From contig NZ_JABBGA010000019.1 of NCBI RefSeq assembly GCF_012927165.1, positions 42,919 to 106,918 on the forward strand: 64,000 bases of DNA. The letters are read 5' to 3'. The translations under genes were made by a program, and so were the position numbers. Positions 26,106 through 35,041 of the stretch are shown piece by piece (the stretch's first letter is position 1; every line of letters starts with the position of its first letter). The notes beneath the pieces are model-generated. The model made no database searches and had not been told where the DNA came from. It saw only the letters and a program-made list of their open reading frames with translations. The DNA is from Zoogloea dura (GTDB taxonomy: Bacteria; Pseudomonadota; Gammaproteobacteria; Burkholderiales; Rhodocyclaceae).

Positions 26106-28448
26106 CTAGCGGCTTTCCAGGCGGCTGTAGTCCAGGATCGCAGCTTCCCGGGGGGCGCTCTGCTGCCAGTAGTCGTGCAGCGTGTCGCTCACCTCCCAGA
26201 AGCGCGGGTCGGTGCGGCGAACCGAAAAGCGTTGTGCCAGGCGCTTGAGGTCCGCGTCGCTGCCCAGCCCTTGCACGGCCCTGACGAAGCGGGGGAGTTC
26301 GCCGGCGTTCAGCTCGAAGATCATGTTGGGATAGGCACCGACGATGCCGTCCAGCACGATCAGGCTGTCTTCGTCGGGCAGACGCCGGGCGTCCTCATTG
26401 AAAAGCTCGGCCACGTTACTGTGGGCACTGTTGCGCAGCACGGACAGGACGCGTGGTCTGGCCGAGCCGTCGCGCAGCAGGACCAGGCTGTGTTCCGGCA
26501 TGCGCGAGGCGGAGAGTCCGGTCAGCCCGTCGAGGCGCCGCAAGGTGGTCAGCTGACCGAGGCTGCCACCGTTGTCCACCAGGTCCAGGGTGGCGGGCCG
26601 GACCGGGCCGAGCTGGCGGGAGACCTTGGCATAGAGTTCGCCCAGCGTATCGCTGCGACGATAGCGTTCTGCCGTTTCGCCCGGGAAGTAGGCGCGGGTG
26701 TCGGCAAACTGGCGGATGCGCAGCTCGGGTTTGCCGCGGTACCACTGGTCGAGCACCTTCTGCCTGTCCTTCAGCGGGAGCAGGGTCAGGAAGTTCTCCT
26801 CGCCTTCCATGCGCAGGAAGTCCATGTAGAGGCGGGTCGCCAGCTGGTGGCCGACGTTGCCATACACATCGAAGCCCGCCACCAGCAGGTAGTGCATCCG
26901 CTCGAGCAGGGGGTAGCCCATCAGCAGCACGGTCTGCGGGCGCTCGCCGGCCAGGCCGCGGATGACCGAGGCGCTGTCGAAATGGCGGAACACCGTAAGC
27001 CCGGCGTTCGGATTGCTGCGCTCGCCATCCCACAGGTCGGCCACCCGGGGCTTCACCTGGGCGAAGCGGGCCATGTAGGTGCTCTTGGCGTCCAGGTAGC
27101 GCTTTTCGGCCCTGGCGTACTCGCGCCAGGCGAGGATGCCGGTCGGGCTGTCGTCCTCGGCGGGCATGCGCAGATTGGGGCTGGTGGCCTCGAGCAAGCC
27201 TTCGGTACGCCGCGCCACCTCACTCTCGGGCGAGTAGAAAAGCACCCAGAAGTGGTCTGTGATGACGTTCAGCGCCACCTGGCCGCGACACACCGGCCCC
27301 TTCATGAAGCCGGCCAGGGTGAAGCGGGCATCGTCGAGCATGAAGCGGTAGCGCGCATCGACGGGCAGGGCCCGGAAGGTGACAAAGGGGTTGGAGGCGG
27401 TTTTCGGATCGTAGTCGGGCAGGCTCTCCACGCGGACAGGTGCCTCGAAGAACCACTTGCGCAGGCGGGCCAGGCGGGCCGCGTCGAGGGCCAGGGGCAT
27501 GTAGGTCTTGGCCACCACGGTTTCATCGGTGGGGCGCAGGCGGTAATAGACGCGGGCCACGCCCGGGTCGTCGTAGGGGCGCCGGCTGGCGATCACGTCG
27601 ATGGGCTGGCCGGGGGCGCTGCGGCTGCGCACCAGCTCGAAGCGGTAGTCGGGTTGCTCGTCGAAGTACAGCTGGCCGATGAACCAGTGTTCGTAGATGT
27701 AGCGGGCTGCCAGACGGTCGAGCAGCTTGTCGCCGTTGAGCAGCTTTTCCCATTCGGCCACCCTGGCCTGGACAGCCGGTGCGGGGGCAGGGCGGGGCTG
27801 CCATGGTGCGCCGGCCTCGATCCAGCGGGTCAGGGTGTCGTGCTCTGCGGGGGATAGGGCCGGCAGGCCGAAGGGCATCCCCCATTCCGGGTGCTCCTTC
27901 TCGAAGTCACCCATGGCCTCGATCCGGGTGCAGGTCTGCTTGCGGTCGAGCGAGAAGTCGAACTTGCCGGTGGGCAGCGGACCCTCGGCGGGGCCGGGGT
28001 TGCGCTGCTTGAGGGCGAGGATGCGGTACAGCACGCTGGCCTCGAGGTTGGCCTGGGGGCTGGAGGCCCGTTCGTTCAGTACGGCATGAAAGCCCTTGTC
28101 CCGCCAGGTGGCATTGCTGTGCGCATCGAAGCCCAGACGGGCGGGGTCGGCGGCACGCAGGCGGTTCGCCGAGTAGACCGGGTCGGGGTTGGCACCCCGG
28201 GTCAGCCCGTCAAAACGGCTCAGTTTGAGCTGGCAGGGCGCGTCGTAGCAGGCATGGCAGGTGACGCAGCGGCGCTCGAGGATGGGCCGGACCCGCGTCT
28301 GGTAGTCCGGCGCCGGAGCCAGCGGTGTCAGGGCCCGGTCAAAGCGGGCGGGGTCGGGTCGGCCCAGTTCGTGGTCGAGCTGGACGCGGGTGACGGTGGC
28401 GCAGGCGGCAAGGCTCAGGCAGGCCAGAAGGGGGGGGAGGAAGCGCAT
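26106..28448 (-). CDS. cti: Periplasmic fatty acid cis/trans isomerase
   Basis: A 780-aa protein with the diagnostic Cti features: an N-terminal export signal (a lipobox-like LSLAAC is present), the heme c motif CVTCH at residues 61-65 followed by ACYDAPCQLKL, and the usual length of about 760-790 aa. Cti converts cis-unsaturated membrane fatty acids to trans without lipid turnover, stiffening the membrane against solvents, phenols and heat. That suits an organism carrying aromatic catabolic genes. No good Shine-Dalgarno is visible. It is convergent with the secreted-protein gene. Confidence 0.92.
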   Translation of the reverse strand: MRFLPPLLACLSLAACATVTRVQLDHELGRPDPARFDRALTPLAPAPDYQTRVRPILERRCVTCHACYDAPCQLKLSRFDGLTRGANPDPVYSANRLRAADPARLGFDAHSNATWRDKGFHAVLNERASSPQANLEASVLYRILALKQRNPGPAEGPLPTGKFDFSLDRKQTCTRIEAMGDFEKEHPEWGMPFGLPALSPAEHDTLTRWIEAGAPWQPRPAPAPAVQARVAEWEKLLNGDKLLDRLAARYIYEHWFIGQLYFDEQPDYRFELVRSRSAPGQPIDVIASRRPYDDPGVARVYYRLRPTDETVVAKTYMPLALDAARLARLRKWFFEAPVRVESLPDYDPKTASNPFVTFRALPVDARYRFMLDDARFTLAGFMKGPVCRGQVALNVITDHFWVLFYSPESEVARRTEGLLEATSPNLRMPAEDDSPTGILAWREYARAEKRYLDAKSTYMARFAQVKPRVADLWDGERSNPNAGLTVFRHFDSASVIRGLAGERPQTVLLMGYPLLERMHYLLVAGFDVYGNVGHQLATRLYMDFLRMEGEENFLTLLPLKDRQKVLDQWYRGKPELRIRQFADTRAYFPGETAERYRRSDTLGELYAKVSRQLGPVRPATLDLVDNGGSLGQLTTLRRLDGLTGLSASRMPEHSLVLLRDGSARPRVLSVLRNSAHSNVAELFNEDARRLPDEDSLIVLDGIVGAYPNMIFELNAGELPRFVRAVQGLGSDADLKRLAQRFSVRRTDPRFWEVSDTLHDYWQQSAPREAAILDYSRLESR

Positions 28449-28707
28449 CGGGGAGGTGGTTTCGGACGACGCGCGGATTGTGCAGCATTCCCGCCCGGGA
28501 TGCAGGTTCGGGGCGGCTCCCGCTACAGTTCGGGGGGGCGTCCATCAGTGTGTCGGACCCGTACCGCCCGTGGCGACGCCCGCCTGGGTCCGGCGCCCTC
28601 CACTGCCCAGGAAGTGCATGTGCATGGAGTTCTCCCGGATGTTGTGTTGGGCGAACTCTGCCTGGAGAGACTTAAGCAGACCTTAAGCGAATGTTCCGGG
28701 CCGGGGC

Positions 28708-29223
28708 TCAGGGCGGGGCGCTTGGCATGGTCGTCCGCTGCATGTAGCAGGCGCCGTGGCCGTAGCCGCCCAGCCGCTCCGCCAGCGCGCTGTCCAGGGC
28801 CACCGGGGCAAAGCCGTGACGGGCCCACCAGGGGGCCGAGTCCTGGATGGCGATCAGGCTGGCACGGGGCAGGCGGAGCGTGTCCAGCGCGTCGAGGAAG
28901 GCCCCCAGCAGTGCGCCGGCGGCACCGCCGCCGCGGGCCTCCGGGGCGACGGCCAGGTCGTGCAGGTAGAGGGTGTCGGGGGCGGCGGGCAGGTGGCAGG
29001 CGGGGGCGTCGAGGCAGGGCGGGCTGGCAAAGTGCCAGGGCAGGGCCAGCAGGTAGGCCTGGATCGTTCCCCGGCTCTCGGCAACGAAGCAGGTGGCGGG
29101 GGAGGCGGCCAGCTTGGCGCCCATCGATACCGCCGATTCGGGAATGATGGCGCGGTAGCAGCGGGCCTGGATGCCCATGATGGCGGGCAGGTCATCGGGG
29201 GTGGCGTTGCGGACGGTCGGCAT
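28708..29223 (-). CDS. GNAT-family N-acetyltransferase
   Basis: A 171-aa protein with an N-terminal VRNATPDDLPAIMGIQ strand-helix and the acetyl-CoA motif A (YLHDLAVAPEARGGGAAGALL, residues about 88-108), followed by WWARHGFAPV, the typical motif B. Substrate unknown. The 259 bp separating it from cti shows nothing I can support. Confidence 0.82.
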   Translation of the reverse strand: MPTVRNATPDDLPAIMGIQARCYRAIIPESAVSMGAKLAASPATCFVAESRGTIQAYLLALPWHFASPPCLDAPACHLPAAPDTLYLHDLAVAPEARGGGAAGALLGAFLDALDTLRLPRASLIAIQDSAPWWARHGFAPVALDSALAERLGGYGHGACYMQRTTMPSAPP

Positions 29224-29314
29224 GGGGCGGGAAAGGTGAGCGAGGGAGGGCGCCAGGAGTGCCCGGACGGTGCGCTATCGAAGGCCGCGATTATCGCCCG
29301 GGCGTCGCCTCGTG

Positions 29315-29794
29315 TCAGGGCTTGCGGCTCTCCAGGAAGCTGCGGATCGTCCAGATGGCGGCCGGCGGCAGCACGTCCTTCCAGGCCGGCATGTGCACCA
29401 CCCCGACGCGGGTCTTGCCGTCCTGCACTGACTTGAGGAAGAAGTCGTCGTTGTCGAGCACGCACATCTCGCGGATGGCCGGGTCGGCGATGCGGCTGCA
29501 GGCGCGGTCCATGCGCAGCAGATCGGGGCCGACCTGGCCCTTGTTCACCGCATCCACGCCGTGGCAGCGGGCGCAGGCCTGGTTGAAGGCGTGGCGGCCG
29601 ATCTCGATGGCGCGTGCCTGGCCCCGGTAAGGATTGCCTGGCGGGGTGGCGGCGGTGATCGCAGGCAGGCTCTGGGTGTTCACCACCACGCTGGGGTCGG
29701 CGACCTCGTTGGCGAGGGCGGGGCCGGCCGCCAGGACGAGGGTGGCCAGCAGCCGGCGCAGGCGCTGTGGAGCGGTCATGGGCATGGAGGTCAC
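29315..29794 (-). CDS. Cytochrome c-550-type protein (PedF-like)
   Basis: A 159-aa protein with a signal peptide (cleavage near ALANE) and one heme c site CARCH (about residues 73-77); VVHMPAW offers the distal Met. Cytochromes of this type (PedF/ExaB-like) accept electrons from PQQ alcohol dehydrogenases in the periplasm. It overlaps the stop of the pentapeptide gene by 4 bp and lies downstream of the PQQ dehydrogenase, so it is the probable electron acceptor. Confidence 0.87.
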   Translation of the reverse strand: MTSMPMTAPQRLRRLLATLVLAAGPALANEVADPSVVVNTQSLPAITAATPPGNPYRGQARAIEIGRHAFNQACARCHGVDAVNKGQVGPDLLRMDRACSRIADPAIREMCVLDNDDFFLKSVQDGKTRVGVVHMPAWKDVLPPAAIWTIRSFLESRKP

Positions 29795-30375
29795 CAGTCG
29801 GTGGGGCAGCCGGTGCAGCCCTCGAAGGAGGAGTCGGGGAAGATGGTGTAGCGGAGCAGGGCGCCTTCCAGGTTGGCGCCCTGGAAATTGCAGGCACCGA
29901 ACTTGGTCTCCTGCAGGTTGGCGTTGCTCAGCCGGGCGCGCGGAAACCAGGCGAAGGCGGCCTTGGCAGCCTCAAGGTTGGCGGCGGTGAGGTCGGCCCC
30001 GCTGAAGTCGGCGCGCATGACCCGGGCGAATTCCAGGTCGGCGCCCACCATCCTGGCGTTGCGGAAGGAGGCGCCGGGGGCGTTGGCCTTGGAGAGCCTG
30101 GCGCCGGTGAGGTCGGCGCCGTCGAAAATGGCGCCGGCCAGGTTGGCGGCGCGCAGGTCGACGCGGGCGAGGTTGGCTCCGGTGAAGTCGGCGCCCGCCA
30201 GGTCGCGGGCGGACAGGTCCTGGTGGCGCAGGTCGGCGCCGCGGCAGCGGGCGTGGGGCCAGATGCCGCAGGTGCCGAAGACCAGGGGCTCTGTGGGCGA
30301 GCCGGCGGCCTGGGCCAGCCCGCCGAGCAGCAGCAGGGCTGCTCCGGCCAGGCGGCGGGATGCAATGATGGGCAT
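29791..30375 (-). CDS. Exported pentapeptide-repeat protein
   Basis: A 194-aa protein with a signal peptide (cleavage near AQAAG) and about 15-20 consecutive A(D/N)LxX pentapeptides (GADLRHQDLS, GADFTGANLA and so on), predicting a right-handed quadrilateral beta-helix. CGIW and CRGA Cys near the N-terminus and two Cys at the C-terminus may form disulfides. Pentapeptide proteins of this kind occur in PQQ alcohol dehydrogenase clusters (PedG-like position), but their role is unclear. It is separated from exaA by a strong terminator. Confidence 0.85.
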   Translation of the reverse strand: MPIIASRRLAGAALLLLGGLAQAAGSPTEPLVFGTCGIWPHARCRGADLRHQDLSARDLAGADFTGANLARVDLRAANLAGAIFDGADLTGARLSKANAPGASFRNARMVGADLEFARVMRADFSGADLTAANLEAAKAAFAWFPRARLSNANLQETKFGACNFQGANLEGALLRYTIFPDSSFEGCTGCPTDW

Positions 30376-30440
30376 GGGGTGTGTCCTTGAGGAGGGCGGT
30401 CGTGATCTCCGCCGGGGCCTGGGCCCGGTCGGTGGTCGGC

Positions 30441-30480
30441 AAAAAAAGCCCCGGGCCGGCCGGAGGTGATCCGGCCCGGG
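30441..30480 (-). terminator. Rho-independent terminator of exaA
   Basis: On minus: a GC stem (CCCGGGCCGG pairing with CCGGCCCGGGG) followed by seven U, starting 11 bp after the exaA stop. It should reduce read-through into the pentapeptide and cytochrome genes. Confidence 0.85.
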
Positions 30481-30490
30481 ACAGCCCTGA

Positions 30491-32359
30491 TCAGCGAACG
30501 CTCTTGGGCAGCTTGAAGGCCCAGAAGGAGGAGCCCTGGGTGACCTGCTTGGTCAGGTCGGCCATGTCGCCGCCCCACAGGGGCACGGCGCCACCGTAGC
30601 CGGAGGCCAGGCCGATGTACTGCTCGCCGTCCATCTCCCAGGTGATGGGCACGGACACCACGCCGGAGCCGGTCTGGAATTTCCACAGCTCCTTGCCGGT
30701 CTTGGCGTCAAAGGCCTTCACATAACCATCCGAGGTGCCGGTGAACAGCAGCCCGCCGGCGGTGGTGAGGGTGCCTGCCCACAGGGGGAACTTCTCCTTG
30801 TGTTCCCACACGATCTTGCCGCTCTTCGGATCGATGGCGCGCAGGGTGCCGACGTGGTCGTCGAACAGGCGCTTGATGCGGAAGCCCTGGCCCAGGTAGG
30901 CGGAGCCGGCCTTGTAGGTCAGGTGTTCGGTCCAGTAGTCCATGGCCCAGTGGTTGGCCGGAATGTAGAACAGGCCGGTGTCCGGGCTGTAGGACATGGG
31001 CATCCAGTTGGTGCCGCCGAGGAAGGGCGGTGAGACGAAGACGCTGTCACCCTTGTCGGCGCCGGCCTTGGCTTCGGGCGGACGGTTGCCGGTCTCGATC
31101 GGCTTGCCGGTGGCCACATCCCAGCCCTTGGCCCAGGTGATTCCCTCGACGAACGGCCAGGCGCCGATCAAGGAGGTGGGCTTGTTGGGGTAGCCGGCGC
31201 CGGTGGACAGCTTTTCCCGGTCGGTCACGAAGAAGAAGCCGTTGCGGTCGGCGTGGGCCGAGGCCTTGACCAGCTTGCCGGTCTTCGGGTCCTTGTACTC
31301 GAAGAGCACCACCGAGTTGTTGCCCGAGAAGTCCCAGGCGTCGTTGGGGGTGTGCTGGAAGAAGCCCTTCAGCTCGCCGGTGCTGGCATCCACATAGGCC
31401 TGACCGGAGGTGAACAGGCTGGGCCAGTTGCGCGGATCGTCCCCTTCCTGGGTGCGTTTCCAGGTGTTCCACGGGGCCGGGTTGCCGGTGCCGATAACCA
31501 CCATGTTCTTCTCGAGGTCGAAGCTGGCGGTCTGCCACGGGGCGCCGCCGCCGTGGTGCCAGGCTTCGGTGGGCTTGCCATCCTTGTCCTTCGGCCAGCT
31601 GGGGGCGCTGGCGTCGCCGGTGGTCGTGCTGTCCTTGCCGTTGAGGCGGCCCATGTGGCCTTCCACCATCGGGCGCGCCCACACCTCCTCGCCGGTCTCC
31701 GGGTCGCGGGCGAACAGCCAGCCGACCACACCGAATTCGTCGCCGGAGGAGCCATGCACCAGCAGCACCTTGCCGCTCTTCTGGTCCTGGATGACGAAGG
31801 GGGCGCCGGTCATGGTGTAGCCGACCTTGTGGTCGCCCCATTTCTTGCGCCACACCACCTTGCCGGTGTCCTTGTTGAGGGCCACGATGCCGGCGTCGAG
31901 GGTGCCGAAGTAGATCTTGTCGCCGTAGATGGCGGCGCCGCGGTTCACCACGTCACAGCACGGGCGGATGTCCTCCGGCAGGCGCGCTTCGTATTCCCAC
32001 AGGCGTTTGCCGCTGCGGGCGTCGATGGCGTAGATGCGGGAGTAGGATGCGGTCACGTAGATCACCCCGTCGTGCACCAGGGCCTGGCTTTCCTGGCCGC
32101 GCTGCTTCTCGCCACCGAAGGAGAAACTCCAGGCGGGCACCAGGCCGGCCACGTTCTTCGGATTCACCGTCTTCAGGGGGCTGTGGCGCTGGGCCTTGAG
32201 GCCGAGGCCGTAGGTCAGCACGTCGCCCGGGGTCTTGTCGTCGTTCCGGATGTCGTCCCAGCTGACCTTGGCGCCGGCGGCCTGGGCGGGGGCCGCGAAG
32301 GCGGCGGCGAGGGCAAAGGCCAGCAGGGCCGGCTTGAGGTGGGTGCGTCCTTGTTTCAT
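30491..32359 (-). CDS. exaA: PQQ-dependent alcohol dehydrogenase, calcium-type (ExaA/PedE-like)
   Basis: A 622-aa periplasmic quinoprotein with a signal peptide cleaved near AQAAG. The eight-bladed propeller family is clear: W-motifs such as [10 protein letters not shown], the vicinal disulfide Cys134-Cys135 (RPCCDVV) that stacks on PQQ, and the catalytic Asp343 in [10 protein letters not shown]. The residue two positions after the Asp is Ser345, not the Asp that marks lanthanide-dependent XoxF/PedH enzymes, so calcium use is predicted. It oxidises primary alcohols such as ethanol, feeding cytochrome c. ATG 32359 is chosen for its signal peptide and AAGGA. It is divergent from a two-component system. 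Confidence 0.93.
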   Translation of the reverse strand: MKQGRTHLKPALLAFALAAAFAAPAQAAGAKVSWDDIRNDDKTPGDVLTYGLGLKAQRHSPLKTVNPKNVAGLVPAWSFSFGGEKQRGQESQALVHDGVIYVTASYSRIYAIDARSGKRLWEYEARLPEDIRPCCDVVNRGAAIYGDKIYFGTLDAGIVALNKDTGKVVWRKKWGDHKVGYTMTGAPFVIQDQKSGKVLLVHGSSGDEFGVVGWLFARDPETGEEVWARPMVEGHMGRLNGKDSTTTGDASAPSWPKDKDGKPTEAWHHGGGAPWQTASFDLEKNMVVIGTGNPAPWNTWKRTQEGDDPRNWPSLFTSGQAYVDASTGELKGFFQHTPNDAWDFSGNNSVVLFEYKDPKTGKLVKASAHADRNGFFFVTDREKLSTGAGYPNKPTSLIGAWPFVEGITWAKGWDVATGKPIETGNRPPEAKAGADKGDSVFVSPPFLGGTNWMPMSYSPDTGLFYIPANHWAMDYWTEHLTYKAGSAYLGQGFRIKRLFDDHVGTLRAIDPKSGKIVWEHKEKFPLWAGTLTTAGGLLFTGTSDGYVKAFDAKTGKELWKFQTGSGVVSVPITWEMDGEQYIGLASGYGGAVPLWGGDMADLTKQVTQGSSFWAFKLPKSVR

Positions 32360-32518
32360 GGTGGGTCCTTGTCTCCGGAATGTTGTCTGTCGTCGCTTCC
32401 CGCGCCAGGGCCAGCGGCCGGCGGCGGGAACGAGGGGCAGTATGGGAGGGCGGCCGCGGCCCTGTCGTGGGAAGGGCTCCCCTCGGGGGCGGGAAGTTTT
32501 CCCGGCACGCCCGGGAGC

Positions 32519-32534
32519 TGGCACATGCCTTGCT
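32519..32534 (+). promoter_or_regulatory. Sigma-54 promoter upstream of the histidine kinase
   Basis: TGGCACATGCCTTGCT matches the -24/-12 consensus except one position (A for G at base 7), with exact GG-N10-GC spacing. It is 35 bp before the GTG start of the kinase. A dyad CGGGAA-N3-TTCCCG lies just upstream at 32490-32504. Confidence 0.7.
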
Positions 32535-32568
32535 GCGCTACCACCAAGGGAATACAAGGAGACGCAAC

Positions 32569-33858
32569 GTGGATTTGCGCTGGAGACTGTTCGGATATGT
32601 ACTTGGCTTCGCCCTGGCCTTGCTGGCGACGGCGGCGGCGTGGGTGGGGCTGGCCCTGCGCGACGATGTGGCCGAGGAGATGGAGGCCTCGACCCGCCTG
32701 GTGAACACCATGCTGGCAGTGCAGGCGGCGCCTGGTTACCAGGCCGCCGAACTGGAGGCCTTGCTGGCGGGTGGTCAGTTACGGCACGTCTCTCTGTCGG
32801 TGGAGCGCTCCAATCTGGAGCAGGGTGTAACGACCCTGACCAGCGGCCCGATGGCGGCGCTGGTGGATTACCTGATGGATGGCCGCCAGATCCACGAGCG
32901 GCGCATCCCGCTTGCCGACGGTACCCTGGTGATCCGCGCCGACGCGCGGGCCGAGATCCACGAGGTGCTGCGCGACGGGGCCCGCATCATGACTGCCCTG
33001 CTGATCTTCTCCGTGGCCATGGCGGTGGTGGCCTGGCTGGCCGCCCACCGGGCCCTCAAGCCGGTGCGCGAGCTGGAGCAGGGGCTGGCGCAGATCGGCC
33101 GGGATGAGCAGCCGATCAGCCTGCCGCCTTTCCGGCTCAAGGAGTTCGCCTCCATTGCGGAGGCCATCGAGCGGCTCTCGGAAGAGCTCGCCGAAACCCG
33201 CGAGGCGCGCCAGCAGCTTGCCCGCCAGCTGCTGGAGTTGCAGGAGAACGAGCGCCGCGAGCTGGCCAGGGAACTCCACGACGAATTCGGCCAGGCCCTG
33301 ACGGCGGTGAACATTTCCGCGGCCTATATTGAACGTCATGCAGGCCGGGCCACGCCCGAAGCGCTGGCGGAGAGCGCGCGGGACATCCGCAGCGAGTCCA
33401 CCCGCATGATCGGCCAGGTGCGCAGCCTGCTGTCCCAGTTGCGCCCGCACGGGCTGGAGGGCCTGCAGATGGTGGATGCACTGAATGACCTGATCACCGG
33501 CTGGCGCGGACGGGCGCCCGGCATCGGCATCGAGACGGAGTTTCCGAGCAGCTTGCCGGCGCTGCCGCCGGCGGCCGGCCTGGCCTTGTACCGGACCCTG
33601 CAGGAGGCGCTGACCAACGTGCTGCGCCACAGTGTGGCGAGCCGGGTCAGCCTGTCCCTGCAACAAGTGGGCAAGGCGGTGGAGCTGACGGTGTGCGACA
33701 ACGGTGTGGGCAAGGCGGCAGAGGTGATCCGGCGTTCCCGCGGTGGCCTGCTGGGCATGCGCGAGCGGGCCGAGATGGCGGGCGGCCGCTGCTGGTTTGA
33801 CGAGGCGCCCGGCGGTGGCCTGCAGGTGCGCCTGAGCCTGCCCCTTGGGCAGGCCTGA
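32569..33858 (+). CDS. Membrane sensor histidine kinase (NarX/HisKA_3 type)
   Basis: 429 aa from GTG 32569, chosen because AAGGAG sits right upstream and it places TM1 at residues 6-29. A periplasmic segment, TM2 (about 143-162) and HAMP linker lead to a HisKA_3 dimerisation domain with phospho-His237 in [13 protein letters not shown], then an HATPase domain ([11 protein letters not shown]-box, [20 protein letters not shown]). It pairs with the LuxR response regulator 10 bp downstream and is divergent from exaA, comparable in role to ExaD/ExaE control of ethanol oxidation. Confidence 0.88.
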   Translation: MDLRWRLFGYVLGFALALLATAAAWVGLALRDDVAEEMEASTRLVNTMLAVQAAPGYQAAELEALLAGGQLRHVSLSVERSNLEQGVTTLTSGPMAALVDYLMDGRQIHERRIPLADGTLVIRADARAEIHEVLRDGARIMTALLIFSVAMAVVAWLAAHRALKPVRELEQGLAQIGRDEQPISLPPFRLKEFASIAEAIERLSEELAETREARQQLARQLLELQENERRELARELHDEFGQALTAVNISAAYIERHAGRATPEALAESARDIRSESTRMIGQVRSLLSQLRPHGLEGLQMVDALNDLITGWRGRAPGIGIETEFPSSLPALPPAAGLALYRTLQEALTNVLRHSVASRVSLSLQQVGKAVELTVCDNGVGKAAEVIRRSRGGLLGMRERAEMAGGRCWFDEAPGGGLQVRLSLPLGQA

Positions 33859-33868
33859 GGAGCGGCCG

Positions 33869-34513
33869 ATGATCAGCATTCTCCTGGTGGAAGACCACGC
33901 CGTGGTGCGCAACGGCTACCGCCGCCTGCTCGATGCCGAGGACGGCATGCGGGTGGTGGGCGAGGCCGCCTCGGCGGACGAGGCCTATGCTCGCCTGTGT
34001 GCCGGCGGCGTGGATCTGGCGGTGGTCGACCTCAATCTGCGCGGCAGCAGCGGGATCGACGCAATCCGGCGCATGATCGCGCGGGAGCCGGGCTTGCGGG
34101 TGCTGGTCATCTCCATGCATGACAATCCCAGTTTCGTGACCCAGGCGATGCGGGTTGGCGCCCTGGGCTACTTGACCAAGAACAGTGAGCCGGCAGAGAT
34201 GATCGAGGCGATCCGCGAGGTGGCGGCCGGGCGGCGGGTGCTGGCCGCCGACGTGGCCCAGGCCCTGGCCGGGGCGGCGCTCGACGGCGAGGCGCTGCTG
34301 TCGCGGCTGACCCCGCGGGAGTTCGATGTGCTGCGGCTGGCCGCCAGCGGCGAGTCGCCCGGCAGCATTGCCAGCACCATGCACCTGAGCCAGAAGACGA
34401 TTCACAACCATCTGTCCGCCATCCGCCAGAAACTGGATGCGGACAACGATTTCAAATTGCTGCGGCTGGCGGCACGCTACGGGCTGATCGACTGGTCGGC
34501 CCTTCCCGCGTGA
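33869..34513 (+). CDS. NarL/LuxR-family response regulator (ExaE/AgmR-like)
   Basis: A 214-aa protein with a receiver domain (acidic pair in LLVEDH, phospho-Asp54 in AVVDLNLRG, Lys near 104 in LTKNSEP) and a GerE HTH (LTPREFDVLRLAASGES...LSQKTIHNHLSAIRQKL). It follows the kinase by 10 bp with GGAG in the gap. The likely targets are exaA and neighbouring cytochrome genes. Confidence 0.9.
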   Translation: MISILLVEDHAVVRNGYRRLLDAEDGMRVVGEAASADEAYARLCAGGVDLAVVDLNLRGSSGIDAIRRMIAREPGLRVLVISMHDNPSFVTQAMRVGALGYLTKNSEPAEMIEAIREVAAGRRVLAADVAQALAGAALDGEALLSRLTPREFDVLRLAASGESPGSIASTMHLSQKTIHNHLSAIRQKLDADNDFKLLRLAARYGLIDWSALPA

Positions 34514-34557
34514 CTCCCGGCCCGGCGCCAACAGGTTTTTTGTCAAGGAGAAGAAAG

Positions 34558-34938
34558 ATGAACGCCTTACGCAAGACCGTGCTGCTGGCCGGTCTCGGTC
34601 TGGTTGCCTCGACGGCTTTCGCAGCCGTGGATGACGACATGAAGGCCCTGGCCAGCAAGAGTGGCTGTCTGACCTGCCACGCCATCGAGTCCGGCACTCC
34701 GGGCCCCAATGGCATGGCTCCGATCGGGCCGGCCTGGCAGGACGTGGCCAAGATGTACCAGGGCAAGCCCGGTGCCGACACCTTCCTGACCCGGGTCGTG
34801 CTGGAGGGCTCCAACCCCTACGGCAGCCACTGGAAGAACCAGGTGAGCGGCCTCGCCATGCCGCCCAACAAGGTCGCCATCAAGGAAGCCGACGCCAAGA
34901 AACTGGTGAAGTGGATCCTGACCCTGGCACCCAAGTAA
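34558..34938 (+). CDS. Class I cytochrome c
   Basis: 126 aa from ATG 34558 (AAGGAGAAGAAAG upstream). A signal peptide is cleaved near AFAAV; heme site CLTCH about residues 39-43; axial Met in SGLAMPPNKV. It is probably co-transcribed with the kinase and regulator (44 bp gap) and ends in a clear terminator. Probably a small periplasmic electron carrier for quinoprotein oxidation. Confidence 0.88.
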   Translation: MNALRKTVLLAGLGLVASTAFAAVDDDMKALASKSGCLTCHAIESGTPGPNGMAPIGPAWQDVAKMYQGKPGADTFLTRVVLEGSNPYGSHWKNQVSGLAMPPNKVAIKEADAKKLVKWILTLAPK

Positions 34939-34981
34939 GCGCCAGGTACGCGCGGCGCAAGCCGCGAAGGATGCAGCAAGG

Positions 34982-35015
34982 AAAGCCCCGGTCGTTCCCC
35001 CCGACGGGGCTTTTT
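34982..35015 (+). terminator. Rho-independent terminator after cytochrome c
   Basis: AAAGCCCCG and CGGGGCTTT arms with an inner GTCG/CGAC pair, ending in a five-T run. It may serve both this gene and the convergent transporter gene ending at 35042. Confidence 0.85.
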
Positions 35016-35041
35016 GCCGTGGGTGCCTGGCAGGCAGGGTC

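Noticed and set aside
26175..27857. A 560-codon plus-strand frame opposite cti
   Set aside because: cti carries its heme motif and full length on minus; the plus frame has no recognisable features.
28449..28707. Possible small plus-strand gene between cti and the GNAT gene
   Set aside because: The short frames lack ribosome sites and domains; the gap shows nothing supportable.
30491..32359. Lanthanide-dependent (XoxF/PedH-type) alcohol dehydrogenase
   Set aside because: The position two residues after the catalytic Asp343 is Ser, not the Asp diagnostic of lanthanide enzymes.
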